A stretch of 64,000 nt of DNA from the NCBI RefSeq assembly GCF_024806835.1, contig NZ_JANTYU010000004.1, positions 653,589-717,588 on the forward strand, written 5' to 3'. This document shows, piece by piece, positions 47,996-58,078 of the stretch; the first letter of the stretch is position 1; each line of letters opens with the position of its first letter. The DNA is from Xanthomonas sp. 3793. GTDB lineage: Bacteria > Pseudomonadota > Gammaproteobacteria > Xanthomonadales > Xanthomonadaceae. The position numbers and the translations under genes were made by a program. The notes under the pieces are model-generated. The model was not told where the DNA came from, ran no database searches, and was given only the letters and a program-made list of their open reading frames with translations.

Positions 47996-48997
47996 ATGAA
48001 GAAGCTGCTGGCGCGGTTGCGCATTGACCCCTTCACCCTCGCGCTGCTGTGCACGGTCACGCTCGCCTCGTTGTTGCCGGTTTCCGGCGCTGCCGCCGCT
48101 ATCATGGACGATGTCACCGATGTGGCGATCGCCGCGCTGTTCTTCCTGCACGGCGCACGGCTGTCGCGCGAAGCGGTCAAGGCCGGCGCGCTGCATTGGC
48201 GCCTGCATCTGGTGATCCTGGCCTGCACGTTCGTGCTGTTTCCGCTGCTCGGCCTGTTGTTCAAGCCGCTGGCGCATATCGCACTGACGCCGGAGCTCTA
48301 CATCGGCGTACTGTTCCTGTGCGCGTTGCCGTCCACGGTGCAGTCGTCGATCGCCTTTACCTCGATGGCGCGCGGCAACGTGCCGGCCGCAGTCTGCGCG
48401 GCCTCGCTTTCCAGCCTGCTGGGCGTGTTTTTCACCCCGTTGCTGATGGGCGCCATGGTCGGCAGCCAGGGCGCAATGGCGCACCCGGCCGAGGCCATCG
48501 GCAAGATCCTGCTGCAGCTGCTGGTGCCATTTCTGGCGGGGCATTTCATGCGTCCGTGGATCGGCGGTTGGGTGGAGCGCCATCGCGCGGTGCTGCGCTA
48601 TACCGACCAGGGCACCATCCTGCTGGTGGTCTACACCGCCTTCAGCGCCTCGGTGAACGAAGGGCTGTGGCAGAAGACGCCACTGCCGGCATTGCTCGCA
48701 GTGCTGGGCGCTGCGGCGCTGTTGCTGGCAGTGGCCATGCTGTCGATCACCTTCATTGCGCGCCGGCTTGGCTTCAACCGCGCCGACGAGATCGCCATCG
48801 TGTTTTGCGGCTCGAAGAAGAGCCTGGCCACCGGCGTGCCGATGGCCAAGGTGATGTTTGCCGGTGGCGGCCTGGGCGCGATCGTGTTGCCGATCATGCT
48901 GTATCACCAGTTGCAGCTGATCGTGTGCGCGTTCGTGGCCGCGCGCTATGCGCGCAATGCACCAGACCAGCCGCAAGGCGCGTCCGGGTCGCATTGA
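47996..48997 (+). CDS. Bile-acid:sodium symporter family (SBF/YfeH-type) membrane protein
   Basis: The 333-residue protein has nine to ten predicted transmembrane segments. IMDDVTDVAIAALFFLHGARLS and LPSTVQSSIAFTSMARGN are the family's crossover-helix elements, and FCGSKKSLATGVPMAKV is the second. This matches the SBF-like (YfeH) subgroup. The transported solute is unknown. The start MKKLLARLRIDPFTLAL is the conserved N-terminus; an upstream in-frame extension has no similarity. Confidence 0.88.
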   Translation: MKKLLARLRIDPFTLALLCTVTLASLLPVSGAAAAIMDDVTDVAIAALFFLHGARLSREAVKAGALHWRLHLVILACTFVLFPLLGLLFKPLAHIALTPELYIGVLFLCALPSTVQSSIAFTSMARGNVPAAVCAASLSSLLGVFFTPLLMGAMVGSQGAMAHPAEAIGKILLQLLVPFLAGHFMRPWIGGWVERHRAVLRYTDQGTILLVVYTAFSASVNEGLWQKTPLPALLAVLGAAALLLAVAMLSITFIARRLGFNRADEIAIVFCGSKKSLATGVPMAKVMFAGGGLGAIVLPIMLYHQLQLIVCAFVAARYARNAPDQPQGASGSH

Positions 48998-49165
48998 CGG
49001 TGCGCCGTCAGCGCTCGGACGCTGCGCATCGCGTGACAGCAGTTCGCATCGCCGGACGGTCCGGGTTGTAAGCAGATATACAACGGTTATCACGCATGTC
49101 CGCATGCGCGCGCCAGCGCTCGCTAGAGTGCTTGATCGACCTCCTGCCGCCCCACGGTGACTGTC

Positions 49166-50746
49166 ATGACGCTGTCGTTTCGACGCCCCTCCCCGTCCTT
49201 GATCGCGCTGCTGGCGGTGCTGGCGACGCTGACTGCCTGCAACAAGCCCGCCCCGCCCGCGGCTCCCGCGCAGACCAAGGCTGCATCCACGCCAGCACCC
49301 GCTGCCAGCATCGCCTGGCGCGAGGGCGACGTGGAAGACGCCTTCGCCGAAGCCAAGGAAAGCGGCAAGCCGATCCTGCTGTACTGGGGCGCGGCCTGGT
49401 GCCCGCCCTGCAATCGCCTGAAGGCCACCCTGTTCAAGGACCCAGCCTTCATCGCGCGTACCCAGCAATTTGTCGCCGTGCACCTGGATGGCGATTCCGA
49501 AGGCGCGCAGGCCTGGGGCGAGCGCTTCGGGGTCAAGGGCTATCCCACCATCATCGTGCTGCGCCCGGATCACAGCGAAGTCACCCGGCTGGCCGGCGAT
49601 GCCGATAACGCGCGTCTGGTCGACGTGCTACGGGCCGCCGCCAAGAGCACCAGTACCGCCCAGCAATTACTCGACAAGGCGCTGCACACGCCACAACAGC
49701 TCAGCGCGGACGACTGGGCCGTGCTCGGCAACTATGCCTGGGGCACCGACGACCGGCTGGTCAAGCCCGCCGACGCCGCCAATGTACTGACCCGGCTCTC
49801 CAAATCGGCGCCGCAGCCGGCGCTGCAACGCAGCTTCGCCCTGGCCGCCATTAGCGCCGCAAAGGACCCGCCAGCTGCCAATCCGGCCAATCGCACCTTG
49901 CTGGAAGCGGTGCTGGCCGACCCGGCCGAAGTGCGCGCCAATCTGGGTACCCTGAGCTATGTGCCCGCACGCCTGATCACGGCCGCCAGCAACGAGGCTG
50001 GCGTCCGCGCTACGCTCTCCAACGCACTGAATCAGGCCTTGGACAAGGTCTACGCCGACACCTCACTGCCGATCTCCGACCGGCTCGGCACTGCCTATGC
50101 GCGCATCCAGCTGGCACGGCTGGCGCAAGGCCAGCCCACCGAGACGCAAGCCAAAGGCCCGCAGCCGCCGCTTCCAACCGAGGTGGCCGATCTCGTGCGC
50201 CAGCGCGTGCAATGGGCCAGCGACGCGGCCAAGACCGATGAGGAGCGCCAGTCCACCATCAGCACCGCCGCGGCGTTGCTGGGAGAAGCCGGCGATGCCA
50301 GCGGTGCCGAGCAACTGCTGCTGGCGGAGCTATCGCGCAGCAAGACGCCGTACTACTACATGCCCGAGCTGGCGGATCTGGCCGAACAGCGGGGAGACAA
50401 GAAGACTGCACTGTCCTGGCTCAGGAAAGCTTACGAAAGCGCGCAAGGCCCTGCCACCCGGGTGCAGTGGGGCGTGATGTACGTGGATGGGCTGATCCGG
50501 CTCAGCCCGGACGACACCGCCGGCATCGAGAGCGCCGCCACGCAGGTGATCGGCGAACTGGCCGGCCAACCGGATGGCTACAGGCAACGCACCCGGCAGC
50601 GCTTCGCCACGCTCGGCACCGCACTGAAGACCTGGAGCAAGCAGCATCGCCGGGAAGGCAGCGCAGTGCTGACGCGCCTTCAACAGAAAATGCAGTCCAG
50701 CTGCGATAGCAAAAACACCACCGAGTGCGCCAGCTGGCTGAGCTGA
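49166..50746 (+). CDS. Thioredoxin-domain lipoprotein with C-terminal helical repeats
   Basis: The 526-residue product has a lipobox ATLTAC (Cys25), a Thr/Ala/Pro linker and a thioredoxin fold at about 50-160 with active site WCPPC (Cys79-Cys82). RFGVKGYPTIIVLRP contains the cis-proline. The remaining 350 residues are helix-rich with TPR-like periodicity (LADLAEQRGDKKTALSWLRKAYESAQG). It is probably an outer-membrane-anchored periplasmic thiol oxidoreductase. GTG 49157 is a possible alternative start. Confidence 0.87.
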   Translation: MTLSFRRPSPSLIALLAVLATLTACNKPAPPAAPAQTKAASTPAPAASIAWREGDVEDAFAEAKESGKPILLYWGAAWCPPCNRLKATLFKDPAFIARTQQFVAVHLDGDSEGAQAWGERFGVKGYPTIIVLRPDHSEVTRLAGDADNARLVDVLRAAAKSTSTAQQLLDKALHTPQQLSADDWAVLGNYAWGTDDRLVKPADAANVLTRLSKSAPQPALQRSFALAAISAAKDPPAANPANRTLLEAVLADPAEVRANLGTLSYVPARLITAASNEAGVRATLSNALNQALDKVYADTSLPISDRLGTAYARIQLARLAQGQPTETQAKGPQPPLPTEVADLVRQRVQWASDAAKTDEERQSTISTAAALLGEAGDASGAEQLLLAELSRSKTPYYYMPELADLAEQRGDKKTALSWLRKAYESAQGPATRVQWGVMYVDGLIRLSPDDTAGIESAATQVIGELAGQPDGYRQRTRQRFATLGTALKTWSKQHRREGSAVLTRLQQKMQSSCDSKNTTECASWLS

Positions 50747-50993
50747 GGTGTGGCGGCTCAGCGTGGCTGTTGCCGGCAACGTGTGATGGATCAATGCACT
50801 GGACGAACCCGAAATCTCGGCGTCTGCCGACGCTGACGCCGCGATTGGCTTGGACGCAGCGCAGTTGGCCCGTCTGTTCAACGCCCTTAGCCATGCTCTG
50901 AATGCCTGCAGACGCATCGCACGGGATGCGCGGGCTTGCGCAAGCGCGCTGGACGGCTGATCTATAGCGCTGCCGCGCGCGCCACCGCGGCCA

Positions 50994-51890
50994 CTAGCGC
51001 ACCCAGGGCAACAGCAGGTGATCGACCATCAAGAAGGCGAACAACGCCATCAGATACACGATGGAATAGCCGAACATCTTCATCGAAAACAGTTCGTCCG
51101 GCGGGTCCAGCATGCGCCACGCATACCAGAGGAACACCGCGTTGAGCACCACCGCGCCGCCCAGATAGAACACCCCGCTCATGCCCACCGCCACCGGCAG
51201 CAAGGTCACGATGGCCAGCACGATGGTGTAGATGAAGATCTGCTTGCGCGTATGCGGCACACCGTGGGTCACCGGCAACATCGGGATCGCCGCCTTGGCG
51301 TAGTCGGCGCGCCGGAAGATCGCCAGCGCCCAGAAATGCGGCGGCGTCCAGATGAAGATGATCAGCACCAGGATGGAGGCATTGATCCAGTCGGCCGTGG
51401 TCGGCAACCCGGTCACCGCCGCCCAGCCCAGCATCGGCGGCGTAGCGCCGGCCAGCCCGCCGATCACGATGTTCTGCGAGGTCGCCCGTTTCAGGTAGAC
51501 GGTGTAGATCACTGCATAGCCGATCATCGAGGCGAAGGTCAGCACCGCGGTGATGACATTCACCCAGACCACCAGCATGGTCATGGAGATCGCAATCAAT
51601 ACGCTGGCAAACACCATCACCTGCCACGGCCGCACCTTGCCCACCACCAACGGACGCCAGGAGGTACGCGCCATCTGCGCGTCGATCTTGGCATCGAGCA
51701 ACTGATTGATCGCCGCCGCCGCCGAGGCGGCCAGCCAGATCCCCACAAAACCCAAGGTGCCCGCGCGCACCTGTGCCCAGGTGGGGACGCCGGGAATGGC
51801 CAGGAACATGCCCACCAGCGCAGTGAACACGATCAGTGCCACCACCTTTGGTTTGGTCAGATCCCAATAATCGCGTGCGCTGACAGCCAT
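50994..51890 (-). CDS. ctaB: Protoheme IX farnesyltransferase (heme O synthase)
   Basis: The 298-residue product has nine predicted transmembrane helices of the UbiA/CtaB family. It has the prenyl-diphosphate motif [20 protein letters not shown] (D-x3-D-x2-M-x-R-T) and the second Asp region in [25 protein letters not shown]. It transfers farnesyl to heme b, giving heme O. It is coupled to ctaA (2-base gap), which carries out the next step. It is the last gene of the ctaA-ctaB pair in the oxidase locus. Confidence 0.96.
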   Translation of the reverse strand: MAVSARDYWDLTKPKVVALIVFTALVGMFLAIPGVPTWAQVRAGTLGFVGIWLAASAAAAINQLLDAKIDAQMARTSWRPLVVGKVRPWQVMVFASVLIAISMTMLVVWVNVITAVLTFASMIGYAVIYTVYLKRATSQNIVIGGLAGATPPMLGWAAVTGLPTTADWINASILVLIIFIWTPPHFWALAIFRRADYAKAAIPMLPVTHGVPHTRKQIFIYTIVLAIVTLLPVAVGMSGVFYLGGAVVLNAVFLWYAWRMLDPPDELFSMKMFGYSIVYLMALFAFLMVDHLLLPWVR

Positions 51891-51892
51891 GC

Positions 51893-53056
51893 TCACTCCG
51901 GCGCGCGCAGCCGCGCCAATAACGACACCAGCACGAACAGCAAGGCAACCGCGCCGCCGTTGTGCAGCACCGACACCTCCAGCGGCAAGGCCAGCTTGAC
52001 GTTGAGCATGCCCAGCGTCACCTGCACCGCCACCAGCACCGCCAACGCGGTCGCCCACACGCGCATGCCCGGCGAACGCGACAGACGCCACGCCAGCCAC
52101 CACAGGTACAGCGCGGTCGCGATCGCCCACAAGCGATGCGCCATCTGGATCGCGATGCGCGCTGCGCCATCGAGCACGCCGCCTTCGTAATCCACCCCGA
52201 TCCCGCGCCACAGCGTGAAGCCTTCGCGGAAGTCATGCGGCGGCCACCACTGGCTGACGCAACGCGGGAAGTTGTCGGCAGACCAGCTGCCGCCGCCGCA
52301 GGCCAGCGCCGCGTAATTGGCACTGACCCAGCCGCCCAGCGCGATCTGCAGGCCCAGCACTGCCACACCCAGGCGCAGCAGCCACTTCAGCCGTGAGGCG
52401 TCGGCCAGGGTGATCGGCAAATGGGTCGCCCGCCATGCCATCCACACCAACAAAGAGAACATCAGCATGCCGCCGAGCAGATGGCCCATCACCACGATGG
52501 GCTTGAGCAGCAGCGTCACCGTCCACATCCCCAGCAGCGCCTGGAAGATCACCACCGCCAGGGTCAGCACCGCCGCACGCGCCAGATCGATATTGCTCCA
52601 GCGCAGCGCCGCCAGCAGCAGGATCGCCTCGCCGGCGGTCGCTACAGCCATTGCCGGCATGTGCCAGCCGGACATGTACAAGGGGATCGAGAGCGCCACC
52701 AGCGCCGCTGCCGACACCACCTGCGCAATGCCCATGCGGCGGCGACGCGCGGCCAGCAGCGACAGCACCAGCACTTCCACGCCCAGCGCGCCGGCCAGGA
52801 AGCGGTGCACCTGCTCGCGCCAGGCCTTGTGCGATTCCAGCGGGCGGATCTTGCTGGCCACGTGCGTGTTGGCTTCGTCGGTGGTCTGCGGCCAGGTGAC
52901 GCGGCCATAGCAGGTCGGCCAGTCCGGACAGCTCATGCCGGCGTCGGACAGGCGCACGAACGACCCGAACAGGATCGTGCTCGCAGTGAACAGCGCCGCA
53001 AGCCAGGCCATGCGGTGGAAGTGGCGGAACAACGCCGGTGGCGCAAACAGATTCAT
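51893..53056 (-). CDS. ctaA: Heme A synthase
   Basis: The 387-residue product is a COX15/CtaA-type integral protein with about eight helices. [24 protein letters not shown] and [12 protein letters not shown] carry heme-ligand histidines, and [10 protein letters not shown] and HNGGAVALL match the second half. It converts heme O to heme A for cytochrome aa3. It ends 2 bases before ctaB and follows the 191-residue gene by 10 bases, so these are co-transcribed. Confidence 0.96.
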   Translation of the reverse strand: MNLFAPPALFRHFHRMAWLAALFTASTILFGSFVRLSDAGMSCPDWPTCYGRVTWPQTTDEANTHVASKIRPLESHKAWREQVHRFLAGALGVEVLVLSLLAARRRRMGIAQVVSAAALVALSIPLYMSGWHMPAMAVATAGEAILLLAALRWSNIDLARAAVLTLAVVIFQALLGMWTVTLLLKPIVVMGHLLGGMLMFSLLVWMAWRATHLPITLADASRLKWLLRLGVAVLGLQIALGGWVSANYAALACGGGSWSADNFPRCVSQWWPPHDFREGFTLWRGIGVDYEGGVLDGAARIAIQMAHRLWAIATALYLWWLAWRLSRSPGMRVWATALAVLVAVQVTLGMLNVKLALPLEVSVLHNGGAVALLFVLVSLLARLRAPE

Positions 53057-53066
53057 CGAGACGGGC

Positions 53067-53642
53067 TCACATCAATTTCAGCAGCTTGACCAGATCCGCA
53101 CGCAAGCCGGCCGGGTCGAACCCCGGGGCATAGCGCAGGATCACGAAGCCGTTGGGGTCGATCACATACACCGGCACGCCAGCGGCATCGTTGCCACGCG
53201 GCAGTGCGCCCCGCAGCGAGGCATCGTCGCGCAGCACGCGCAAGGCCGGCATCGGCGGCAGACCGGCGGGCGGCGTTCCGATCCACAGCACCTCCACCTT
53301 GTCGGCGCGATGCCCCAGCAGTTGCCAGACCTTGTCCAGTTCTACGGCCAATGCCACGCAGCGCTGCGCGCAGTCTGCCGGCGGCGCCAGCGCGATCCGC
53401 CAGATGCGTTCGCCAGGCGCCCACGCGTACGGCTTGCCGTCCGCGCGTACCGGCACCAGTGCACGCAGGTCGGCGGGCGGATTGAGCAATTGTCCGTTGT
53501 TGCGCATCGACGCCGGCTGCCAACCGGAGAAGCGCAGCACGCCGGCCAGCAACATCGAGCCGAAGAACAGCACTGCCAGGGCAATCAGCATCCTGCGGCC
53601 GCGTTTGACCGAGTGCGGCGTGGCCGATGTAGGAGAGGTCAT
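53067..53642 (-). CDS. Small membrane-anchored protein of the cytochrome oxidase cluster
   Basis: The 191-residue product has an N-terminal transmembrane anchor (about 17-38) and a periplasmic domain with a thioredoxin/SCO-like pattern. DCAQRCVALAVELDKVWQLLG carries a cysteine pair (C-x3-C), VEVLWIG is a strand and VPVYVIDPNGFVILRYAPGFDP follows. The order resembles SCO-type copper chaperones, but the CxxxC position is not exact. It is closely followed by ctaA, implying an oxidase-assembly role. That role is inferred. Confidence 0.78.
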   Translation of the reverse strand: MTSPTSATPHSVKRGRRMLIALAVLFFGSMLLAGVLRFSGWQPASMRNNGQLLNPPADLRALVPVRADGKPYAWAPGERIWRIALAPPADCAQRCVALAVELDKVWQLLGHRADKVEVLWIGTPPAGLPPMPALRVLRDDASLRGALPRGNDAAGVPVYVIDPNGFVILRYAPGFDPAGLRADLVKLLKLM

Positions 53643-53669
53643 GCCGGCGATTTTCTCATGCCGCGCGGG

Positions 53670-54395
53670 TCAGTGCCCGCGCCGCCGACGGCGCCGCGCA
53701 CGCCACGTCAGCAGCGTCGCAGTGGCCAGCACCGCCGCCGCGAGGCCGAACCATTGCACCGCGTAACCCAAGTGCCGCGCGGGCGGCAGCGTGTTCGGCA
53801 GCATCTCCAGATCTCGCGCATAACCGACCGGCACGGCTGGATCCAGCCGCAATACCTGCGACGAAATGTCGCGCCTTCCCAGCATGCTGCGCACCGCCTG
53901 CGCATCCAGCCGCGTCGCCAACCAGGCGTTGGACGTGGCGGTGGGCGCCAGCGCCGGCCCGATCGCCAGGCCGGAAGACGGCGGCGCGCTCAGCAGCCCC
54001 TGCACCTCGCGCGCACCTTGGAGTGCAGCGATGTTCGGCAGTTGCCGATTTGCCGGCAACGGCAGCCAGCCCAGGTCGACCAACAAGGTGCGCGATGTGC
54101 CCTGCGCGGCGGCAAGCTGATAGACACGCACGCCGGCACGCCCGGCATGCAACTGATTGTCCAGCAGCACCTGCTGCGGCAAGAACTGCACACCTCCGCT
54201 CACCCAGGCCAGCGGCTGCCGCGCGGCCATTGCCTGCGCCAGCGTCAACGGCGTCTCACGCACATGCGCTGCGCGTTCCAACAACGCCTGTTTGCTGTGC
54301 ATGCGCTGCAGTTGCCATTGCCCAAGCGCAGCAAACCCCGTGCTCACCAGCACTGCCAGCGCCCACCCCAAGACCGCCGTGTGCTTGCGCGTCAT
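53670..54395 (-). CDS. SURF1-family cytochrome oxidase assembly protein
   Basis: The 241-residue product has two transmembrane helices (about 8-27 and 212-230) bracketing a large periplasmic domain, the SURF1 layout. GQWQLQRMHSKQALLERAAH follows the first helix, then LLVDLGWLPLPANR, and HLGYAVQWFGLAAAVLA at the C-terminus is the family signature. SURF1 proteins help insert heme A into subunit I. It lies 27 bases upstream of the 191-residue gene. Confidence 0.93.
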   Translation of the reverse strand: MTRKHTAVLGWALAVLVSTGFAALGQWQLQRMHSKQALLERAAHVRETPLTLAQAMAARQPLAWVSGGVQFLPQQVLLDNQLHAGRAGVRVYQLAAAQGTSRTLLVDLGWLPLPANRQLPNIAALQGAREVQGLLSAPPSSGLAIGPALAPTATSNAWLATRLDAQAVRSMLGRRDISSQVLRLDPAVPVGYARDLEMLPNTLPPARHLGYAVQWFGLAAAVLATATLLTWRARRRRRRGH

Positions 54396-54455
54396 GACAA
54401 GCGGCGCAAAAAAGCGTGCAATGCCCGGACCACGTCGACGACCACCGGGGCTGCT

Positions 54456-54674
54456 GTGAACGATTCGCTCAAGACGCTGCTGATTGTCGCCTTCCTGATC
54501 GTGATCCTGTGGAACCTGGGTGCCGGTCTCTACTACCTGCTGACCGACCGCGGCCAGACCAAACGCACCGTCAATGCATTGACCTGGCGCATTGGATTGT
54601 CAGTTGCATTGATCGCCATCGTGATCATCGGCATCTACACCGGCTGGATCAAGCCACATGGCATCGGCCGCTGA
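54456..54674 (+). CDS. Twin-transmembrane protein (DUF2909)
   Basis: The 72-residue product begins at GTG 54456 and has two transmembrane segments (about 7-29 and 46-64) linked by LTDRGQTKRTVNALTWR, the DUF2909 pattern found beside cytochrome oxidase genes. It is the only plus-strand gene within the oxidase locus, between SURF1 and ctaE. It is probably an accessory membrane protein. Confidence 0.85.
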   Translation: MNDSLKTLLIVAFLIVILWNLGAGLYYLLTDRGQTKRTVNALTWRIGLSVALIAIVIIGIYTGWIKPHGIGR

Positions 54675-54684
54675 CGCGGCCGAC

Positions 54685-54770
54685 GGGATTGGAGATTGGG
54701 GATTGGGGATTGGTAACAGCAAATGCGGATCGCTCTTGCGAATCCCCAATCCCGACTCCCCAATCCCCGC
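54685..54770. repeat. Inverted heptad repeats between DUF2909 and ctaE
   Basis: A G-rich arm (54685-54713) and a C-rich arm (54741-54770) of GGGGATT-type units face each other across 27 bases. They can pair into a long imperfect hairpin between two convergent genes and could end transcription in both directions. Confidence 0.9.
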
Positions 54771-54772
54771 CC

Positions 54773-55648
54773 TTAAAGCACATACACGAACAGGAACAGC
54801 GCCAGCCACACCACGTCGACGAAGTGCCAGTACCACGCGGCCGCTTCGAATGCGAAGTGATTGTCGCGAGTGAAGTGGCCCTTGGCCGCACGCAGCCACA
54901 TCACCGCCAGCATGATCGTGCCCAGCAGCACATGCATGCCATGGAAGCCGGTGAGCATGAAGAACGTGGAGCCGTAGATGCCCGAGCCCAGGGTGAGATT
55001 GAGTTCGGTATAGGCGTGGATGTATTCCTCCGCCTGCAGGAACAGGAACACGCAACCCAGCAGCACGGTCAACCCCAGCCACAGCAGCAGCGCACCGCGC
55101 CGACCGCCCTTCAGCGCGTGATGAGCGATGGTCAGCGTCACGCCGGAGCTGAGCAGGATCAGCGTATTGATCAGCGGCAATCCCCAGGCCGGAATGGTCT
55201 GGAATTGGCCCCCGATCGTGCCTGGACCATTGGTCGGCCAGGCGGCGGAATAGCCGTTCCACAGCAGCTCGTTGGTCATTACGCCATCGCCTTCGCCGCC
55301 CAGCCAGGGCAGCGTCAGCACGCGCGTATAGAACAACGCACCGAAGAAGGCACCGAAAAACATCACCTCGGAAAAAATGAACCACACCATCCCCATGCGG
55401 AACGAGCCGTCCACCTGACGGTTGTAGTTGCCTGCATTGGACTCGCGAATGACGTCGCCAAACCACATGAACAAGGTTGCCAGCAACATCGCCATGCCGG
55501 CAAAGAATGTCCAGCGCCCCCATGCCGCGTCGTTGAGCCAACTGGCCACGCCAATCATCATCACGAACATCGCAATCGACCCGACGAAGGGCCATTTGCT
55601 CTGCGTCGGGACGAAATACGCATCGGCGTTGGGACTGTGATCGGCCAT
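54773..55648 (-). CDS. ctaE: Cytochrome c oxidase subunit III
   Basis: The 291-residue product has seven transmembrane helices typical of subunit III. Family elements include FIFSEVMFFGAFFGALFY, WGLPLINTLILLSSGVTLTIAHHAL, the QAEEYIHA site with the conserved Glu, STFFMLTGFHGMHVLLGTI and the terminal AWYWHFVDVVWLALFLFVYV. It stabilises subunit I. It ends right at the inverted repeat that separates it from DUF2909. Confidence 0.97.
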   Translation of the reverse strand: MADHSPNADAYFVPTQSKWPFVGSIAMFVMMIGVASWLNDAAWGRWTFFAGMAMLLATLFMWFGDVIRESNAGNYNRQVDGSFRMGMVWFIFSEVMFFGAFFGALFYTRVLTLPWLGGEGDGVMTNELLWNGYSAAWPTNGPGTIGGQFQTIPAWGLPLINTLILLSSGVTLTIAHHALKGGRRGALLLWLGLTVLLGCVFLFLQAEEYIHAYTELNLTLGSGIYGSTFFMLTGFHGMHVLLGTIMLAVMWLRAAKGHFTRDNHFAFEAAAWYWHFVDVVWLALFLFVYVL

Positions 55649-55685
55649 GGCGTTGCTTCCGTGTGGTGGTGCGGGTGGATGAAGG

Positions 55686-56282
55686 TTACGGTGCCGCGCG
55701 CGGCGTGCCGGACACGGCACCGCCCTGCAGTTCCGAGGTCAGCGCGTCATTGCGATAGAACGTGTACGACAACGTGATTGTGGTGACCTCCGCCGGCAGC
55801 GCAGGGTCCACGATGAAACGCAGTGGCATGTCGCGCCTCTCCCCGGCCTGCAGCGTCTGCGCGGTAAAGCAGAAGCATTCGGTCTTGTTGAAATAGCCGG
55901 ACGCTCGCGCCGGCGCAACCGATGGCACCGCGCTCCCCACTACTGCGCGCTTGCTGTCGTTGCGCGCAAAATACAGCGCCTCGTTGAGCTCGCCCGGAAC
56001 CACGTCCATCGTCATCTGCTCGGGATGGAAGGTCCACGGCAGTTTCGAATTGACCCCGGCATCGAACTCCACGCGCACGGTGCGTTTGCCACCGCCCACC
56101 GCATTGGACGCACCTTCGCGGGCGCTCCCAGGTGCGCGCTCCATGCGGATACCGAAGACTTTTTCGCATGCGATGCGATACAGCGGCACCAGCGAAAACG
56201 TCAGCACAAAGACGCCCAGCACCACGCCCAGCAGCTTGAACAAACCAGCGGTCGGCGCATGCGTGGGCGCGCGCGCAGTCAT
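55686..56282 (-). CDS. ctaG: Cytochrome c oxidase assembly protein CtaG/Cox11
   Basis: The 198-residue product has one N-terminal transmembrane helix (about 16-37) and a periplasmic Ig-like domain with the copper-binding KTECFCF motif (Cys-Phe-Cys). PLRFIVDP and [13 protein letters not shown] complete the Cox11 pattern. It delivers copper to the CuB site of subunit I. It overlaps the upstream 57-residue gene by 4 bases (ATGA), so translation is coupled. Confidence 0.96.
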   Translation of the reverse strand: MTARAPTHAPTAGLFKLLGVVLGVFVLTFSLVPLYRIACEKVFGIRMERAPGSAREGASNAVGGGKRTVRVEFDAGVNSKLPWTFHPEQMTMDVVPGELNEALYFARNDSKRAVVGSAVPSVAPARASGYFNKTECFCFTAQTLQAGERRDMPLRFIVDPALPAEVTTITLSYTFYRNDALTSELQGGAVSGTPRAAP

Positions 56283-56452
56283 CGGCCGATGACGCCCGAG
56301 GCAATGAAGCCGGCATAGATCAGCAGCGCAATGATGCCCACCGTGATTGCGGTGCGGCGTACCGCACGCTGCTGCTGCGCCTGCCGCTCGGCAGCGGAGA
56401 GTAGACGCGTCACCACCGGCTCCGACGCCGACTCAGTGGCCGATGTCTTCAT
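56279..56452 (-). CDS. Small single-span protein between ctaD and ctaG
   Basis: The 57-residue product has a polar N-terminus ([15 protein letters not shown]) and a C-terminal membrane helix (about 32-52, [20 protein letters not shown]). The ATG lies 20 bases inside the end of ctaD in another frame, with GGAG 9 bases upstream; the stop overlaps the ctaG start. The position and double overlap suggest a tightly coupled oxidase accessory protein. Confidence 0.8.
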   Translation of the reverse strand: MKTSATESASEPVVTRLLSAAERQAQQQRAVRRTAITVGIIALLIYAGFIASGVIGR

Positions 56453-58037
56453 GCGCAAGATCTCCAGGCTTGATGACCGGCGGCACGGTGAAGGTGTGCG
56501 CAGGCGCGGGCGAAGGCACTGTCCACTCCAGCCCCTTTGCACCTTCCCAGGCACGCGCATCGGCACGGGCGCCGCTACGCAGCGACGCCAACAGAATGGC
56601 GGCCATCAGGAAGGGCGTGGCAAACATGCCGAACGCACCGATCGAGCTGACCAGGTTCCAGTCGGCAAACACCACGTTGTAGTCGGGGATGCGCCGCGGC
56701 ATGCCGGCCAGCCCGAGGAAGTGCTGCGGGAAGAACAACAGGTTGACGAAGATCATCGTCCACCAGAAATGGAACTTGGCCCAGGCTTCGTTGTACATGC
56801 GCCCGGTCCACTTGGGCCACCAGTAATACACCGCGGCAATCAAGGCAAACACCGCACCGGTGACCAGCACGTAATGGAAATGCGCCACCACGAAATAGGT
56901 ATCGTGATACTGGAAGTCGGCCGGCACGATCGCCAGCATCAGGCCGGAAAAACCACCAATGCTGAAAAGGATCACGAATGCCACCGCCCACAGCATCGGC
57001 GACTCGAACGTCAGCGACCCCTTCCACATCGTGCTGACCCAGTTGAATACCTTCACCCCGGTCGGGATGGAGATCAGCATCGTGGCGAACATGAAGTAGA
57101 TTTCGCCACCGAGCGGCATGCCCACGGTGAACATGTGGTGCGCCCACACGATGAAGCTCAAGAACGCGATCGCCGCGATCGCATAGACCATCGCCTGATA
57201 GCCGAACAGCGGCTTGCGGCTGAAGGTGGGAATGATTTCGCTGACCACGCCGAACGCCGGCAGGATCATGATGTAGACCTCCGGGTGCCCGAAAAACCAG
57301 AAGATGTGCTGGTACATCACCGGATCGCCGCCGCCGGCCGCGTTGAAGAAGCTGGTGCCGAAGAACTTGTCGGTCAGCAGCATGGTGACCGCACCGGCCA
57401 GCACCGGCATCACCGCGATCAGCAGGAAGGCAGTGATCAGCCACGCCCAGCAGAAGATCGGCATCTTGAGCAGATCGATGCCGGGCGCGCGCATGTTGAG
57501 CACGGTGGCGATGATGTTGATCGCGCCCATGATCGAACTGACGCCGGCCACGTGGATCGCAAACACGCTGAAGGCAACGTTGTAGCCGCCCTGCAGCGAC
57601 AGTGGCGGATACAGCGTCCAGCCGCCGGCAGGCGCGCCGCCGGGCAAAAACAACGTCAGCAACAACAAGGTGAAGGCAACCGGCAGCAACCAGAACGACC
57701 AGTTGTTCATGCGCGGCAGCGCCATGTCCGGTGCGCCGATCTGCAGCGGAATCATCCAGTTGGCCAGGCCGACGAAAGCCGGCATCACCCCACCGAAGAT
57801 CATCACCAGCGCGTGCACGGTGGTCATCTGGTTGAAGAATTCGGGTTTGACGAACTGCAGCCCGGGCTGCATCAGTTCAGCGCGGATCACCACGCTCATC
57901 GCCGCGCCGATGATGAACATCACGAAGGAGAACAGCAGATACAGCGTGCCGATGTCCTTGTGATTGGTCGAAAAGAACCAGCGCTCGACGAAGCCGGGCT
58001 GGTGGTGTCCGTGGTGATCGACTGCGGTATGCGCCAT
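56433..58037 (-). CDS. ctaD: Cytochrome c oxidase subunit I
   Basis: The 534-residue product is the catalytic heme-copper subunit with 12 transmembrane helices. The CuB/heme ligand region is WFFGHPEVYIMILPAFG, and YLVWAHH-type and HDTYFVVAHFHYVL sites supply heme a and a3 histidines. The conserved K-channel and Tyr-His region is in HPEVY. It reduces oxygen to water and pumps protons. It lies between ctaC (41-base gap) and the small 57-residue gene. Confidence 0.98.
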   Translation of the reverse strand: MAHTAVDHHGHHQPGFVERWFFSTNHKDIGTLYLLFSFVMFIIGAAMSVVIRAELMQPGLQFVKPEFFNQMTTVHALVMIFGGVMPAFVGLANWMIPLQIGAPDMALPRMNNWSFWLLPVAFTLLLLTLFLPGGAPAGGWTLYPPLSLQGGYNVAFSVFAIHVAGVSSIMGAINIIATVLNMRAPGIDLLKMPIFCWAWLITAFLLIAVMPVLAGAVTMLLTDKFFGTSFFNAAGGGDPVMYQHIFWFFGHPEVYIMILPAFGVVSEIIPTFSRKPLFGYQAMVYAIAAIAFLSFIVWAHHMFTVGMPLGGEIYFMFATMLISIPTGVKVFNWVSTMWKGSLTFESPMLWAVAFVILFSIGGFSGLMLAIVPADFQYHDTYFVVAHFHYVLVTGAVFALIAAVYYWWPKWTGRMYNEAWAKFHFWWTMIFVNLLFFPQHFLGLAGMPRRIPDYNVVFADWNLVSSIGAFGMFATPFLMAAILLASLRSGARADARAWEGAKGLEWTVPSPAPAHTFTVPPVIKPGDLAHEDIGH

Positions 58038-58078
58038 GACGGAACGACCTCTGCGAAGCGGTACGGTTGCGAGCGGTG

